Below are positions 24,413 through 33,875 of a DNA stretch of 64,000 nt, one piece after another. Position numbers and translations under genes: made by a program. The notes under the pieces are model-generated. The model searched no databases. It was not told where the DNA came from and worked only from the letters and a program-made list of their open reading frames with translations. The stretch is from positions 25,790 through 89,789 of the forward strand of contig NZ_MAYT01000023.1 of the NCBI RefSeq assembly GCF_001685015.1, read 5' to 3'. Within the stretch, counting starts at the first letter, position 1; the number at the start of each line of letters is the position of its first letter. Source of the DNA: Pseudobacillus wudalianchiensis. GTDB lineage: Bacteria; Bacillota; Bacilli; Bacillales; Domibacillaceae.

Positions 24413-26105
24413 ATATTAATTTGCTTCCCGCTTGATCCAGCCACTGTTCAATCGGTTCAATGACCTTTCCAATGCAGTCTTCTGCAAATGGGGAAGCTAA
24501 TCCAGCCAGCTTAACAATGTCTGTGAAAGACAAACTGCCGCCAACCCGGCAGATTTTCACATAATCCTCCCAGGCTTTCTCCCGATTTTCCTGCATCCGT
24601 TTCCAGAACTGCAGGGCACATACTTGAGCGAGGGTATAATCAATATAATAAAATGGCACTTCATAAATGTGCCCCTGACGCTGCCAGAAGCCCCCTGCTT
24701 CTAAATATGGGATGCCGTCGTAATCACGGTGAGGCAAGTATGTTTTTTCGATCTCTTTCCACACGGCTTTTCTTTCTGCCGGGGTTAACTCGGGTTCTTC
24801 ATACACCCGATGCTGAAACTCATCTACCGCGGCTCCGTATGGAAGAAACAAAATGGCCTCGCTTAAGTGAGCATACTTGTATTTATCTGTATCCTCTTTA
24901 AAGAATAGCTCCATCCACGGCCACGTAAAAAACTCCATGCTCATCGAATGAATTTCGCACGCTTCATACGTCGGCCATAGATATTCAGGAACCGTGAAAT
25001 CCCGGCTTGAGTACACTTGAAAGGCGTGCCCCGCTTCATGTGTGAGCACATCAATATCTCCTGATGTCCCGTTAAAATTAGAAAAGATAAATGGGGAACG
25101 GTATCCAGAAAGGTACGTGCAGTATCCCCCGCCTGCTTTTCCTTTTTTTGCTGTAAGGTCCATCAATTCGTGGTCAAGCATAAATTGAAAAAACTCGTTC
25201 GTTTCCTGGGAAAGCTCTTTATACATCTTCTGCCCATTTTCCACGATCCACTCTGCCGGCCCTTTCGGCTTCGCGTTGCCCGTCGTAAATTGATAGCCCT
25301 CGTCGTAAAACTTTAATTCCTGCAATCCAATTCGCTCTGCTTGAGTCTTTCTGAGCTTAGTCGCAAGCGGAACAATGTATTTCTTTATTTGTTCTCTGTA
25401 TCCTTTGACCATCTTCGCATTATAATCCACCCGGTTTAAACGGCCATAACCAAGCTCAACAAAGTTTTGAAATCCGAGCTTACGGGCGATATCTGTACGA
25501 ACTTTTACTAATTCATCATAAATAGCATCAAATTGTTCTTCGTGACGAGCAAAAAAAGCAAAGCGCGCTTCGGTTGCTTCCTTCCGTACAGAGCGGTCTG
25601 CCGACTCCGTGAAAGGCTCAATTTGAGCAAGCGTCAGCATTTCTCCCTGAAACTCAATTTGAGCAGAAGCCACGAGCTGTGTATATTGTGAGGAGAGCTT
25701 GTTTTCTTTCTCAAGCAGCGGCAGCACTTCTGGTGAAAAAGTTTTCACTTGAGCTTCCGCTAAGAGGAACAGCTGTGTGCCGAAATTCTTTTCAAGCTCC
25801 TCCCGAAAAGAAGAAGCTAACAGCGCTTCGTTGATCTGTGAAGCGATCCCTTCCATCCTTGGGGAAACTTCGTCCATGTAATCCTGCTCCTGCTTGTAAA
25901 ACGAGTCATTCGTATCGATTGTATGCCGGATATGGCAAAGGTCCATCATCGTGCTTATCTGGCTGCGAATGTCATTCATCCTATTTAATGCATCCACTTG
26001 CTTTTCTACGCAATCCGCTTCCTTAAACTGCTTCAAACTTTGGCTAATCTCTCTTTCAGCCCGTTCTACATCCGGGCGCTCATACTTATATTCACTAAAT
26101 TTCAT
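24411..26105 (-). CDS. M3 family oligoendopeptidase (not classical PepF)
   Basis: Cytoplasmic zinc metallopeptidase that degrades short peptides. The 564 residues carry the zinc motif LTHEAGHAFQVY (HExxH near residue 353) with the third ligand Glu about 28 residues later in the EACEIHSMSMEFF stretch. The length and the sequence around the active site fit the M3 subgroup separate from PepF/YjbG. ATG at 26105 has AAAGGAG upstream. It is followed only by the clpE terminator. The 126-bp gap upstream to the nucleotidase gene shows no clear terminator, so the two could be cotranscribed. Confidence 0.88.
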   Translation of the reverse strand: MKFSEYKYERPDVERAEREISQSLKQFKEADCVEKQVDALNRMNDIRSQISTMMDLCHIRHTIDTNDSFYKQEQDYMDEVSPRMEGIASQINEALLASSFREELEKNFGTQLFLLAEAQVKTFSPEVLPLLEKENKLSSQYTQLVASAQIEFQGEMLTLAQIEPFTESADRSVRKEATEARFAFFARHEEQFDAIYDELVKVRTDIARKLGFQNFVELGYGRLNRVDYNAKMVKGYREQIKKYIVPLATKLRKTQAERIGLQELKFYDEGYQFTTGNAKPKGPAEWIVENGQKMYKELSQETNEFFQFMLDHELMDLTAKKGKAGGGYCTYLSGYRSPFIFSNFNGTSGDIDVLTHEAGHAFQVYSSRDFTVPEYLWPTYEACEIHSMSMEFFTWPWMELFFKEDTDKYKYAHLSEAILFLPYGAAVDEFQHRVYEEPELTPAERKAVWKEIEKTYLPHRDYDGIPYLEAGGFWQRQGHIYEVPFYYIDYTLAQVCALQFWKRMQENREKAWEDYVKICRVGGSLSFTDIVKLAGLASPFAEDCIGKVIEPIEQWLDQAGSKLI

Positions 26106-26231
26106 TTAGATTCTCCTTTCTATCGGTTCACTCTTTTAATGTGATTCTGTTCACCATAAGGATTGGTTTTTCCTTCGGCCGCTTCTCTTTCCTTAAGTAT
26201 TCGGCTTCCACTCCAATCCATCGCCCCAAAT

Positions 26232-27806
26232 TTAATATATCACCTTCCAATTGTGATTAACCTCTGCTTTAACCGTTCCCTGTTTCTTTATGTAATCAGC
26301 GAGCAGTTCCGACATATCCGTCTGTATTTCTTTTATCACTTTCTTCCCTTTAAACATTAAGTAATCTCCCCCGCCTCCTGCACGGTAGTTATTTAACACA
26401 ACCTGATAGAGACGTTTAGCTTCAACCGGTTCCCCATGATAGGTTAATTGCTCAATCCGGCTGCCTGGTGCCTTTTGAAGATTAATTGTATACTCAATCC
26501 CTTCCCACATATCATAGTTATAATGCTGGGGTTTAGGATAAGAAAACTTAGGGCTGACGCCGGGTCTTCCGTCTGGAAGCAGCGTAAAATAAGAGGCTGA
26601 ACGCTCTAATGCCTTTTTCATTTCCTCGCCCGTAATTTCAATAACAGCTAATGAATTAGGATAGATATAGTTAGATACGATATCCCGCATCGTCACTTCA
26701 GCAGGGAGACCGCGCGAGCCGTTATGAAAAAGCGCTGTACAAGAAATGTCTGTCTGGGATGCTTCCATCTGTACTCGATTAATGAGTTCGATAAGCGGAT
26801 GTTCTGTTAACCTGACTTGAAAAGGATCATTGATCTCCATATTTCCCTCTATCGTCCCAATGACTTCATCCAGCCATTTTTGCGTTTGCAGCTCTTCTTC
26901 TTTGACTAATTCAAGAATTTCTTTATCAGCTGTAAAGTGTTTAGCCTCTATTATGTCAACAGAAAGCTCACTCAGCTTCACCGACTCTTCTGACAAAGTA
27001 AACTCTGCTGTCACTTGTCCCATAGCTGCTCCGCTGAATCCAGGCTGAACAACGGCTACACCGTTTATAAACTCTGCTGCTATTCGGTGCTGGTGCCCAG
27101 TAAGCAGCACATCAATGCCTTCTACTTCCGTACATATCCGATAAGCTTGATTTTCCCCTTTTTCTTTTGTTTCGATTCTTTCTCCATTGGCGAGGTCAAT
27201 TTCAAATCCACCATGATAAGAAACAATCATAATATCTGGTTTTTCTACTTCTCTAATGTAATGGACCCACCTTTGAGCCGCAGCGACCACATCGGTAAAA
27301 GACAATCCGTAAATATATTCCGGCTTTTCCCAGTTAGGAATGTAACTCGTCGTGATGCCAAGCACAGCAGCTTTAATTCCAGAAGTAAAATTCTTTATAA
27401 AGTAAGGACGTCCGAAATAAGGGGATTTTGATTCCTTATGTAGAATGTTGGCGCTTAAAAAGGGGAAATGAGCATCTTGTTCGGCTTTATTTAACATCTC
27501 CATTCCGTAATTAAATTCATGATTGCCAAGCACAGCCGCATCATATTGTAAATAGTTCATCGCTTTGATCATCGGATGGACGCCTTGACGGAGGGAGCGG
27601 TAATAAAAGCTCGCTAACGGTGTGCCTTGGAGAAAATCTCCATTGTCTACTAACAAGACATGATCATTCTCTTTCCGCACTTGTTTAATAGCCGTTGAAA
27701 GCCGAGCGAGACCATGATCAGCCGTCTTGTTCGTTCCGTAATGAATAGGAAATATCGCTCCGTGCACATCACTCGTTTCAAGGATGTTCAGCTTAATTTT
27801 TTTCAT
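26232..27806 (-). CDS. Bifunctional metallophosphatase / 5'-nucleotidase family protein
   Basis: Two-domain phosphoesterase of the UshA/CpdB family acting on nucleotides or cyclic nucleotides. The N-terminal metallophosphoesterase domain (about residues 5-230) shows ILETSDVHG, VDNGDFLQGTPL, LGNHEFNYG and LLTGHQHR. The C-terminal 5'-nucleotidase domain (about 320-480) includes HNGSRGLP and NNYRAGGGGDYLMF. There is no signal peptide, so unlike many relatives it should be cytoplasmic, as for B. subtilis YunD. ATG at 27806 follows GGGGGATAAG. It is divergent from kinD. The substrate is not known. Confidence 0.87.
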   Translation of the reverse strand: MKKIKLNILETSDVHGAIFPIHYGTNKTADHGLARLSTAIKQVRKENDHVLLVDNGDFLQGTPLASFYYRSLRQGVHPMIKAMNYLQYDAAVLGNHEFNYGMEMLNKAEQDAHFPFLSANILHKESKSPYFGRPYFIKNFTSGIKAAVLGITTSYIPNWEKPEYIYGLSFTDVVAAAQRWVHYIREVEKPDIMIVSYHGGFEIDLANGERIETKEKGENQAYRICTEVEGIDVLLTGHQHRIAAEFINGVAVVQPGFSGAAMGQVTAEFTLSEESVKLSELSVDIIEAKHFTADKEILELVKEEELQTQKWLDEVIGTIEGNMEINDPFQVRLTEHPLIELINRVQMEASQTDISCTALFHNGSRGLPAEVTMRDIVSNYIYPNSLAVIEITGEEMKKALERSASYFTLLPDGRPGVSPKFSYPKPQHYNYDMWEGIEYTINLQKAPGSRIEQLTYHGEPVEAKRLYQVVLNNYRAGGGGDYLMFKGKKVIKEIQTDMSELLADYIKKQGTVKAEVNHNWKVIY

Positions 27807-27980
27807 TCTTATCCCCCTATGCCAGTTATTAATTCTTTTTATTCAACTTACCACGTTTTTCCTCTGTTTTAAAAGAGCTTATCCAATGAAATTTTTCCTA
27901 AGTATACATACAAGGGAGAGAAAATAATAATAGTTTGCTATAATGAAACAGCAATGAATTTTTTAAAAGGACGAAACTAG

Positions 27981-29501
27981 ATGAATAAACGTGAACGAGC
28001 GATCTATTTTTTCATTGTCGTGCTCCCTGCCATTCTAGCTATTTTTGGCTGTTATCATTTTCTTGCTGATCGTGCCGATGAACAGCAGCGTGAAAAATTA
28101 GAATGGGCAGCGACTCTTCATCGCAATCAATTAGATCAATTTATTAATGAAACAAAAGTCAGTATGGATATTCTAGCTGTAAGCACGGAAGAAGAAGTGC
28201 AAAGCTTGGGTAAAGATGGACACATCCCCAATGAAGTTCAGGCCATATTAAAAAAAATGGCCGGAAAAGATCCACGCTACGGGGGGATTTATATCCTCGA
28301 CTTTGAAGGCAACTTACTTACCGGCACGAATGACTTATTGAAACAATATAACCTTAGAAACAAGCCCTATATTAAGGAAGCTCTCTTAACGAAAGACACA
28401 GCTGTTTCCGATGAAGCTGAAACATTATCTAACAATCAACCTGTTATAGCGATCGCTACACCTGTAATGAAAGATGAACATGTGGAAGCTGTTATCGTTT
28501 CACATATTCGATTAGATTACATGAAAAATATTATGAGGATGCTGACACCCGAATATTCTATCTCAGTTGAAAATGCCAAGCAGATACCGATTTTTTCTGT
28601 TAATGAAAAAGTAGACGCCGAAGAGAACCGGCATACTGTTGAATATCCTCTAGCTCAGCTTCCATGGAATTTAATCGTTACGGCTAGGCAATCCAGCCAA
28701 AATCATCTGCTTGCCCTTACCTTACTGTTTGGTATAGCTATTATTGTCCTTCTTCACATCGTTTTTCTACTCGTTAAATATATGATGCTAAAGAGGCAAA
28801 CAAAGCTGGAGAGAATGCAGCAGGAGGCTCAAAAGCTTGAACTCATCGGAACGTTAGCCGCAAGTACAGCCCACGAAATACGCAACCCGCTAACCGGAAT
28901 AAAGGGACTCGTCCAGCTATTAAATGAAAAATACAATCACCCGGAAGATAAATTTTATTTTAGTGTCATCAATAAAGAAATTGGACGTATCAATCAAATT
29001 GTTAGTGAATTTTTGATTTTAGGAAAACCGACTGCTCAAAAAATCCAAACGGTTGATATACGTGAAATTGTCTTTGATTTAAATCCGCTCATTCGTTCCG
29101 AAGCTAATTTATATTCTATTGAATATGAATTAACCCTTCCTGAACAAGAGATATGGGTTCGTGTCAACACCGATCAAATGAAACAAGTTTTATTAAACCT
29201 GACAAAAAATGCTTTCGAAGCGATGTGTGATGGCGGACAATTAAGCTTAAATGTTTTAAAAGGCGAAGAAAATTGTTATATTACCATTGCTGATACTGGC
29301 CCCGGCATCAAGAAAGAAGATCTGGACTTGATTTTCAAGCCATTCTTTACTTCCAAAGAACATGGAACGGGCCTTGGTCTAGTAGTATGCAAAAGAATTA
29401 TAGAATCATTCGACGGCTCCATCGAAATAGATAGTGAACATGGTTTTGGTACTGTCGTCAGCATTACCCTTCCTCTTCAATTTCATGAGCCCGTTGAATA
29501 A
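27981..29501 (+). CDS. kinD: Sporulation sensor histidine kinase KinD
   Basis: Membrane kinase that feeds phosphate into the Spo0F-Spo0B-Spo0A phosphorelay in Bacillus. The 506 residues equal the B. subtilis KinD length. They comprise an N-terminal helix (8-28), an extracellular Cache sensor domain (~35-245; YGGIYILDFEGNLLTG, NKPYIKEAL), a second helix (~250-272), the HisKA domain with phosphorylated His in STAHEIRNPLTGIKGL (~295) and the HATPase with NLTKNAFEA, DTGPGIKKED and GTGLGLVV. ATG at 27981 follows AAAGGAC. As an orphan kinase it has no response regulator next to it. Confidence 0.88.
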   Translation: MNKRERAIYFFIVVLPAILAIFGCYHFLADRADEQQREKLEWAATLHRNQLDQFINETKVSMDILAVSTEEEVQSLGKDGHIPNEVQAILKKMAGKDPRYGGIYILDFEGNLLTGTNDLLKQYNLRNKPYIKEALLTKDTAVSDEAETLSNNQPVIAIATPVMKDEHVEAVIVSHIRLDYMKNIMRMLTPEYSISVENAKQIPIFSVNEKVDAEENRHTVEYPLAQLPWNLIVTARQSSQNHLLALTLLFGIAIIVLLHIVFLLVKYMMLKRQTKLERMQQEAQKLELIGTLAASTAHEIRNPLTGIKGLVQLLNEKYNHPEDKFYFSVINKEIGRINQIVSEFLILGKPTAQKIQTVDIREIVFDLNPLIRSEANLYSIEYELTLPEQEIWVRVNTDQMKQVLLNLTKNAFEAMCDGGQLSLNVLKGEENCYITIADTGPGIKKEDLDLIFKPFFTSKEHGTGLGLVVCKRIIESFDGSIEIDSEHGFGTVVSITLPLQFHEPVE

Positions 29502-29506
29502 ATAGC

Positions 29507-29554
29507 AAAGACTGCTGTGAGCGCTCCTATATGTGCGTCTGCAGCAGTCTTTTA
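29507..29554 (+). terminator. Intrinsic terminator after kinD
   Basis: AAAGACTGCTG (29507-29517) pairs with CAGCAGTCTTT (29542-29552), T-rich tail. Confidence 0.8.
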
Positions 29555-29659
29555 TGATTGAATTCAGTTTTTAGGTTTAGTTTCTCCTTAAATAGGTTAT
29601 ATAACAGGAGGATGTCGTCTTTAGAAAAACAACTAGAGAGAAATAAAGGAGAAAGAAAC

Positions 29660-30091
29660 ATGGCTGATACAGTATGGAATGAAGCGGCACTAGAATGGCA
29701 TACAGACTTTTTAAAAATTTATGATCCGTCTACTCGCACATATAGAAAAATAGCCTCTCTTACTGAGGCAAAAAGATTAATCAAACAATCATCAGAACCT
29801 TTTATTCGTACAGCCGCAGCTATTTATGCATTTTCATTGACTGCTGTACGCTCTCCCTATACAGAAATACAGATTTTTATCGCAAAACTCGAAAAAGAAT
29901 CACGTCAGTTAAAACAATTGCTGGCCTATTCTCCGTTTTCCAAGGAATTGCTTGATCATCTATTGGAAGCCGGAAAAAAATCGCAGTCGATCAACGGGAT
30001 CAAAACAGATATTTATCATGAAGCAATTCGCCTATCCATCAAAATTGAAGATTATTTCAATATAGGAGAAAGCTTAAAACGCCGGGCTTGA
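29660..30091 (+). CDS. Hypothetical helical cytoplasmic protein
   Basis: A 143-residue protein that I do not recognise. It is mostly helical, with WNEAALEWHTDFLKIYDP near the start and SIKIEDYFNIGESLKRRA-type end, and has no signal or membrane segment. ATG at 29660 lies 8 bp after AAGGAG; the longer frame from 29558 starts inside the kinD terminator region and is unlikely. It is a single gene between kinD and the acyltransferase gene, with its stop inside a strong terminator hairpin. The size and position next to a phosphorelay kinase are suggestive but prove nothing. Confidence 0.7.
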   Translation: MADTVWNEAALEWHTDFLKIYDPSTRTYRKIASLTEAKRLIKQSSEPFIRTAAAIYAFSLTAVRSPYTEIQIFIAKLEKESRQLKQLLAYSPFSKELLDHLLEAGKKSQSINGIKTDIYHEAIRLSIKIEDYFNIGESLKRRA

Positions 30092-30107
30092 CAGCCGGCG
30101 TTTTTTT
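30076..30107 (+). terminator. Intrinsic terminator overlapping the stop at 30091
   Basis: AAAACGCCGG / CCGGCGTTTT stem followed by further T's. The upstream gene's TGA stop lies in the loop. Confidence 0.9.
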
Positions 30108-30286
30108 AAAAAAATCTATAAGCGACGCACTTTACGCATCCCATTTTTACATAGAATCATGTTTTCCAGACGACGCTTCCTATTTTTGTATAATGGCGAG
30201 GTTGGCGGTTTTCCTGTATAATGTCATGTTGTGTTTAAAATAATACTGCAGCCAGTTGCTACATCATACTTTTAAGGTGAGGGTTT

Positions 30287-31318
30287 ATGTCTAAAAGAGA
30301 TTATTATTTTGATAACGCAAAGTTTATTTTAATTGTTTTCGTTGTATTCGGTCATTTTATTCGCTCGTATATCGGTGATAACCCTGTTATCTTTGCCTTG
30401 TATACAACCATTTACTTGTTTCATATGCCAGGGTTTATTTTAGTATCAGGTTTTTTTGCCAAAAGCTTTTATAAAAAAGGATACGTTAAAAAAACGGCTC
30501 AGAAAATTTTGCTGCCATTCTTTATTTTCCAAATTATTTATTCCTTTTTTTATTTTTATTTGTATGAAGATCAAGCACTGCATCTTGACTTGCTCGTGCC
30601 CCAATGGTCATTATGGTTTTTGCTCAGCTTGTTCTTCTGGAACTTATTGCTGGTCATTTCGGTTAAATGGCTAAAACTCAAACCAGTTGTCTTACTGACT
30701 GTTTCTTTCGCTATTGGAATTGCGATTGGCTGTATCGATCGTCAGTTAGATGTGTTAAGCTTTGCTCGTACGTTTATTTTCTTCCCATTTTTCTTAATTG
30801 GATATTATTTAAAAAAAGAGCATTTCAATTTGCTTGCTCATAAAACCGTTCGTATCGTCTTGTTCTTTAGCGCACTTGCTGTCTTTTACACGGCACTTAG
30901 CTTCCCTGATTTTGACCAGAGATGGCTGCTTGGCTCTTTCTCTTTTGCAGACTTAGGGGCTTCAAACTTCTCAGGAATAATCCACCGCACGGGCATTTAT
31001 ATGGTAAGCTTTATGATGATTGCTGCTTTTTTTGCTTTTGTACCGAAGAAAAAGTTCTTTTTTACCGATTGGGGCAGAAATACATTGTACGTTTATTTAC
31101 TGCACGGCTTTGTCATTAAAACCTTCCGTGAAAGTGAAGTGAAAGACTCAGCTGAGTCAATTCTTCTCTTGTTGATTGCATCTTTATTTTTAACGATGAT
31201 TCTTTCTTCGACGGTAGTGACAACGGTGGCTCAACCGTTCATCGAGACGAAATGGTCCAAGCTTAAAAAGCTCTTTTCCAATCGATATGAACAAGGCAAA
31301 ATATCAGAAAAGCTATAA
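30287..31318 (+). CDS. Acyltransferase-3 family membrane protein
   Basis: Integral membrane O-acyltransferase of the OafA/NodX type. The 343 residues have about ten hydrophobic segments. Family features are DNAKFILIVFVVFGHFIR with the conserved His near residue 23, FHMPGFILVSGFFAKSFY near 45-62 and YVYLLHGFVIK near 268. It resembles B. subtilis YkrP. It probably acetylates a cell-surface polymer or glycolipid; the acceptor is unknown. GTGAGG precedes the ATG at 30287. The radical SAM gene starts 14 bp downstream, so the two are probably cotranscribed. Confidence 0.82.
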   Translation: MSKRDYYFDNAKFILIVFVVFGHFIRSYIGDNPVIFALYTTIYLFHMPGFILVSGFFAKSFYKKGYVKKTAQKILLPFFIFQIIYSFFYFYLYEDQALHLDLLVPQWSLWFLLSLFFWNLLLVISVKWLKLKPVVLLTVSFAIGIAIGCIDRQLDVLSFARTFIFFPFFLIGYYLKKEHFNLLAHKTVRIVLFFSALAVFYTALSFPDFDQRWLLGSFSFADLGASNFSGIIHRTGIYMVSFMMIAAFFAFVPKKKFFFTDWGRNTLYVYLLHGFVIKTFRESEVKDSAESILLLLIASLFLTMILSSTVVTTVAQPFIETKWSKLKKLFSNRYEQGKISEKL

Positions 31319-31332
31319 GGAGAAGTTGATTC

Positions 31333-33084
31333 ATGAACGTCGTTCTCAGCACATTAAACGCTAAATATATTCATACCAATTTGGCTATCCGTTACTTAAG
31401 GGCTTTTGCAGAGCCGGATTATCAAGTAGACCTGGCCGAATATACGATTAAAGATCCTGCTATTAATATTGTAACGGACCTCTATAAACGCCAGCCAAAT
31501 ATACTAGGATTCAGCTGCTACATTTGGAATATCGAAGAAACACTTGCTGTCGTTAAAATGATGAAAAAGGTTCTTCCCGAAACAATCATTGTTCTCGGTG
31601 GCCCAGAAGTGACTTATGACGTTCCTTATTGGCTTGAACGAATTCCAGAGGCGGACTTTATCGTAATCGGCGAAGGAGAAGAAACGTTCAAGCAGCTGCT
31701 TGATGAAATAAAGGGTGAGCAGGATTGGAATAAAGTAAGCGGCATTGGTTATTTAGAAAATGGAAAGCCAAAAATCAACCCGCAACGAAACAAGTTAGAC
31801 TTGCGCGAGCTGCCTTCGCCATTTCGATTTGATGAAGACAAAGCCCATTTGTCTAAAAGAATCACCTATATCGAAACGAGCCGCGGCTGTCCGTTCCGTT
31901 GTCAATTTTGCCTTTCTTCCATTGAGGTCGGTGTCCGCTACTTTAACCGGGAAGCCATTAAAGAAGATATCCGCTATCTAATGGCAAACGGTGCCAAGAC
32001 GATTAAGTTTGTCGATCGGACGTTTAATATTAGCCGCAGCTATGCAATGGAAATGTTTCAATTTCTCATTGATGAGCACGTTCCTGGAACGGTTTTTCAA
32101 TTTGAAATTACCGCGGACATCATGCGGCCGGAAGTTATTGATTTTCTCAACAAAAATGCACCTAAAGGATTGTTCCGCTTCGAAATTGGCGTACAATCAA
32201 CAAATGACACGACAAATGAACTCGTTATGCGGAAACAAAATTGGTCGAAGCTTGTACGTACCGTTACAATGGTCAAGGAAGGCGGAAAAATCGATCAGCA
32301 CCTTGATTTAATTGCCGGCTTACCGGAAGAGGATTATCATTCCTTCCGCAAAACGTTCAATGATGTTTTTGCGCTCCGTCCGGAAGAGCTTCAGCTTGGC
32401 TTTTTAAAAATGCTTCGCGGCACCGGCTTGCGTATACGTGCAGCGGAACATGACTACGTGTACATGGACCATGCACCGTACGAGATTTTAGGGAATAACC
32501 TTTTACCTTTTGCCGACATCGTAAAAATCAAACAAGTTGAAGATGTGCTTGAAAAGTATTGGAATGACCATCGGATGAATGAAACGATTGAATACATTGT
32601 CACTCATTGCTTTGAAACACCGTTTGACTTTTTCCAATCGTTCGGAGCTTATTGGGAAGAACAAGGCTGGGGCAGAATTGGTCATCAATTAGAGGACTTA
32701 TTCAAACGTCTGCGAGAATTTTTACTTGCAGTCCGTCCTCATCAGTATCCAGAGATTGAAAGCATTATGAAGTACGATTATTTGCTGAATCAGCGGTACA
32801 AGCCGCGGAAGCCTTGGTGGGAACCTGTACTTACTAGACAAGAACGCTCTTCTTTATACCAAAACATTTTACAAAACCCTCTCCTTCTTGGTCAGGACTT
32901 TGTCAATCTTGGATTAACAGAAAGAGACGTCTATAAACACACGATGATCGAGCCATTAACGATGTCGTTTATAGAAGGCAGTTGGTTGAAACGCCCTACT
33001 TATCTTGTCGCCTACTTTGAGCCGGCAAGCGGGCATCCTACTTTCTTTTTCATGGAAAGTGAAGCAGCCGCAAACGCCATGTAA
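31333..33084 (+). CDS. B12-binding-domain radical SAM protein (DUF4080-type)
   Basis: Radical S-adenosylmethionine enzyme of 583 residues. The N-terminal region (~1-140) is a cobalamin-binding-like Rossmann domain (ILGFSCYIWNIEETL, VLGGPEVTYD, IVIGEGEETF). The radical SAM domain follows with the [4Fe-4S] motif TSRGCPFRCQFCLSS near residue 183 (CxxxCxxC). The C-terminal ~200 residues match the DUF4080 type of tail. The typical DxHxxG cobalamin motif is not visible, so true B12 binding is doubtful. The reaction is unknown; methylation or tRNA modification has been proposed for relatives. It lies directly after the acyltransferase gene and ends in a bidirectional terminator. Confidence 0.87.
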   Translation: MNVVLSTLNAKYIHTNLAIRYLRAFAEPDYQVDLAEYTIKDPAINIVTDLYKRQPNILGFSCYIWNIEETLAVVKMMKKVLPETIIVLGGPEVTYDVPYWLERIPEADFIVIGEGEETFKQLLDEIKGEQDWNKVSGIGYLENGKPKINPQRNKLDLRELPSPFRFDEDKAHLSKRITYIETSRGCPFRCQFCLSSIEVGVRYFNREAIKEDIRYLMANGAKTIKFVDRTFNISRSYAMEMFQFLIDEHVPGTVFQFEITADIMRPEVIDFLNKNAPKGLFRFEIGVQSTNDTTNELVMRKQNWSKLVRTVTMVKEGGKIDQHLDLIAGLPEEDYHSFRKTFNDVFALRPEELQLGFLKMLRGTGLRIRAAEHDYVYMDHAPYEILGNNLLPFADIVKIKQVEDVLEKYWNDHRMNETIEYIVTHCFETPFDFFQSFGAYWEEQGWGRIGHQLEDLFKRLREFLLAVRPHQYPEIESIMKYDYLLNQRYKPRKPWWEPVLTRQERSSLYQNILQNPLLLGQDFVNLGLTERDVYKHTMIEPLTMSFIEGSWLKRPTYLVAYFEPASGHPTFFFMESEAAANAM

Positions 33085-33093
33085 CCTAAATAC

Positions 33094-33136
33094 AAATAGG
33101 CTGATTTGTCCCTTAGCGGACGAATCAGCCTATTTT
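33094..33136. terminator. Bidirectional terminator between radical SAM and anti-sigma genes
   Basis: AAATAGGCTGATT / AATCAGCCTATTT stem extended by GTCC/GGAC pairs. Confidence 0.85.
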
Positions 33137-33143
33137 GATTTCT

Positions 33144-33875
33144 TCAAGAAGAGCCAACAATCTTTTTCCCTCTTGGCGCAGTGCTATACGGATCAGGCTC
33201 CACTGTAATGCCAATTTGATCGAATTGCGTATCGTGTGCAAGCTCGTACGTTAATGCTCCCTCGCCGCTTTTATTCGGTTTAAATATCCCGGCATTTTCT
33301 CTCTTTCCATTTCTTAACAACCACACTTGATAGACCTCCGAACCGTTCAGCTCCGGCAAATCATCTACTTGGACAACTAACCTTTTTTCTTCTCCTTGCT
33401 GCAACACAATCGCAGAGCCATCTGTATTTAAAGGATTCCCTAGCTCTGCAGCCTGCAAGGAAAAAGTGGAGACTACTTCGACAGGAAGGTTCCCTTGGAT
33501 AGTTTCATGCCTCAGTTGATTATTAGAGATGGTTAAAGCGACCGAAACAACCATCAATAACAAAACCGTTATGCTCGCTACAGGAGAAAACTGTCTCGAA
33601 AGCCATCCCATCCATTGGCTGATACGAGCCAGCCAGGATGTCTTTTCGTATTTTTCCTGATCGTCAAAAACAAATGCCATCACTTCCGATTTTAACGTTT
33701 CCGGTACTTCTTTTTCTTCTATATCTAAGTATAAGGAATGCCAGATATCCGTCATAATTTTATACTCCTTTGAACAGTCAGGGCAATGATGTAAATGCTG
33801 TTCGAATTTCTTTTTAGCCCTTTGGTCTAAGTCATCCGCCATAAATGAAAGCAGGTGATCACATTCCCTGTCCAT
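33144..33875 (-). CDS. Anti-sigma factor, zinc-finger / RskA type
   Basis: Membrane anti-sigma factor of 243 residues. The cytoplasmic N-terminus has the ZAS-type motif H(28)xxxC: HLHHCPDCSKEY, with an upstream Cys in RECDHLLSF. One membrane helix spans about residues 97-116 (SPVASITVLLLMVVSVALTI). The extracellular part resembles the RskA C-terminal domain (QVWLLRNGKRENAGIF, GITVEPDPYSTAPRG). The start ATG directly abuts the TAA of the sigma gene, so translation is coupled and the two products will be made in equal amounts. It should hold the ECF sigma factor at the membrane until a signal triggers release. Confidence 0.88.
   Translation of the reverse strand: MDRECDHLLSFMADDLDQRAKKKFEQHLHHCPDCSKEYKIMTDIWHSLYLDIEEKEVPETLKSEVMAFVFDDQEKYEKTSWLARISQWMGWLSRQFSPVASITVLLLMVVSVALTISNNQLRHETIQGNLPVEVVSTFSLQAAELGNPLNTDGSAIVLQQGEEKRLVVQVDDLPELNGSEVYQVWLLRNGKRENAGIFKPNKSGEGALTYELAHDTQFDQIGITVEPDPYSTAPRGKKIVGSS

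Noticed and set aside
26163..27431. Several plus-strand open frames over the nucleotidase gene
   Set aside because: All are antisense to the phosphoesterase, whose metal motifs are intact.
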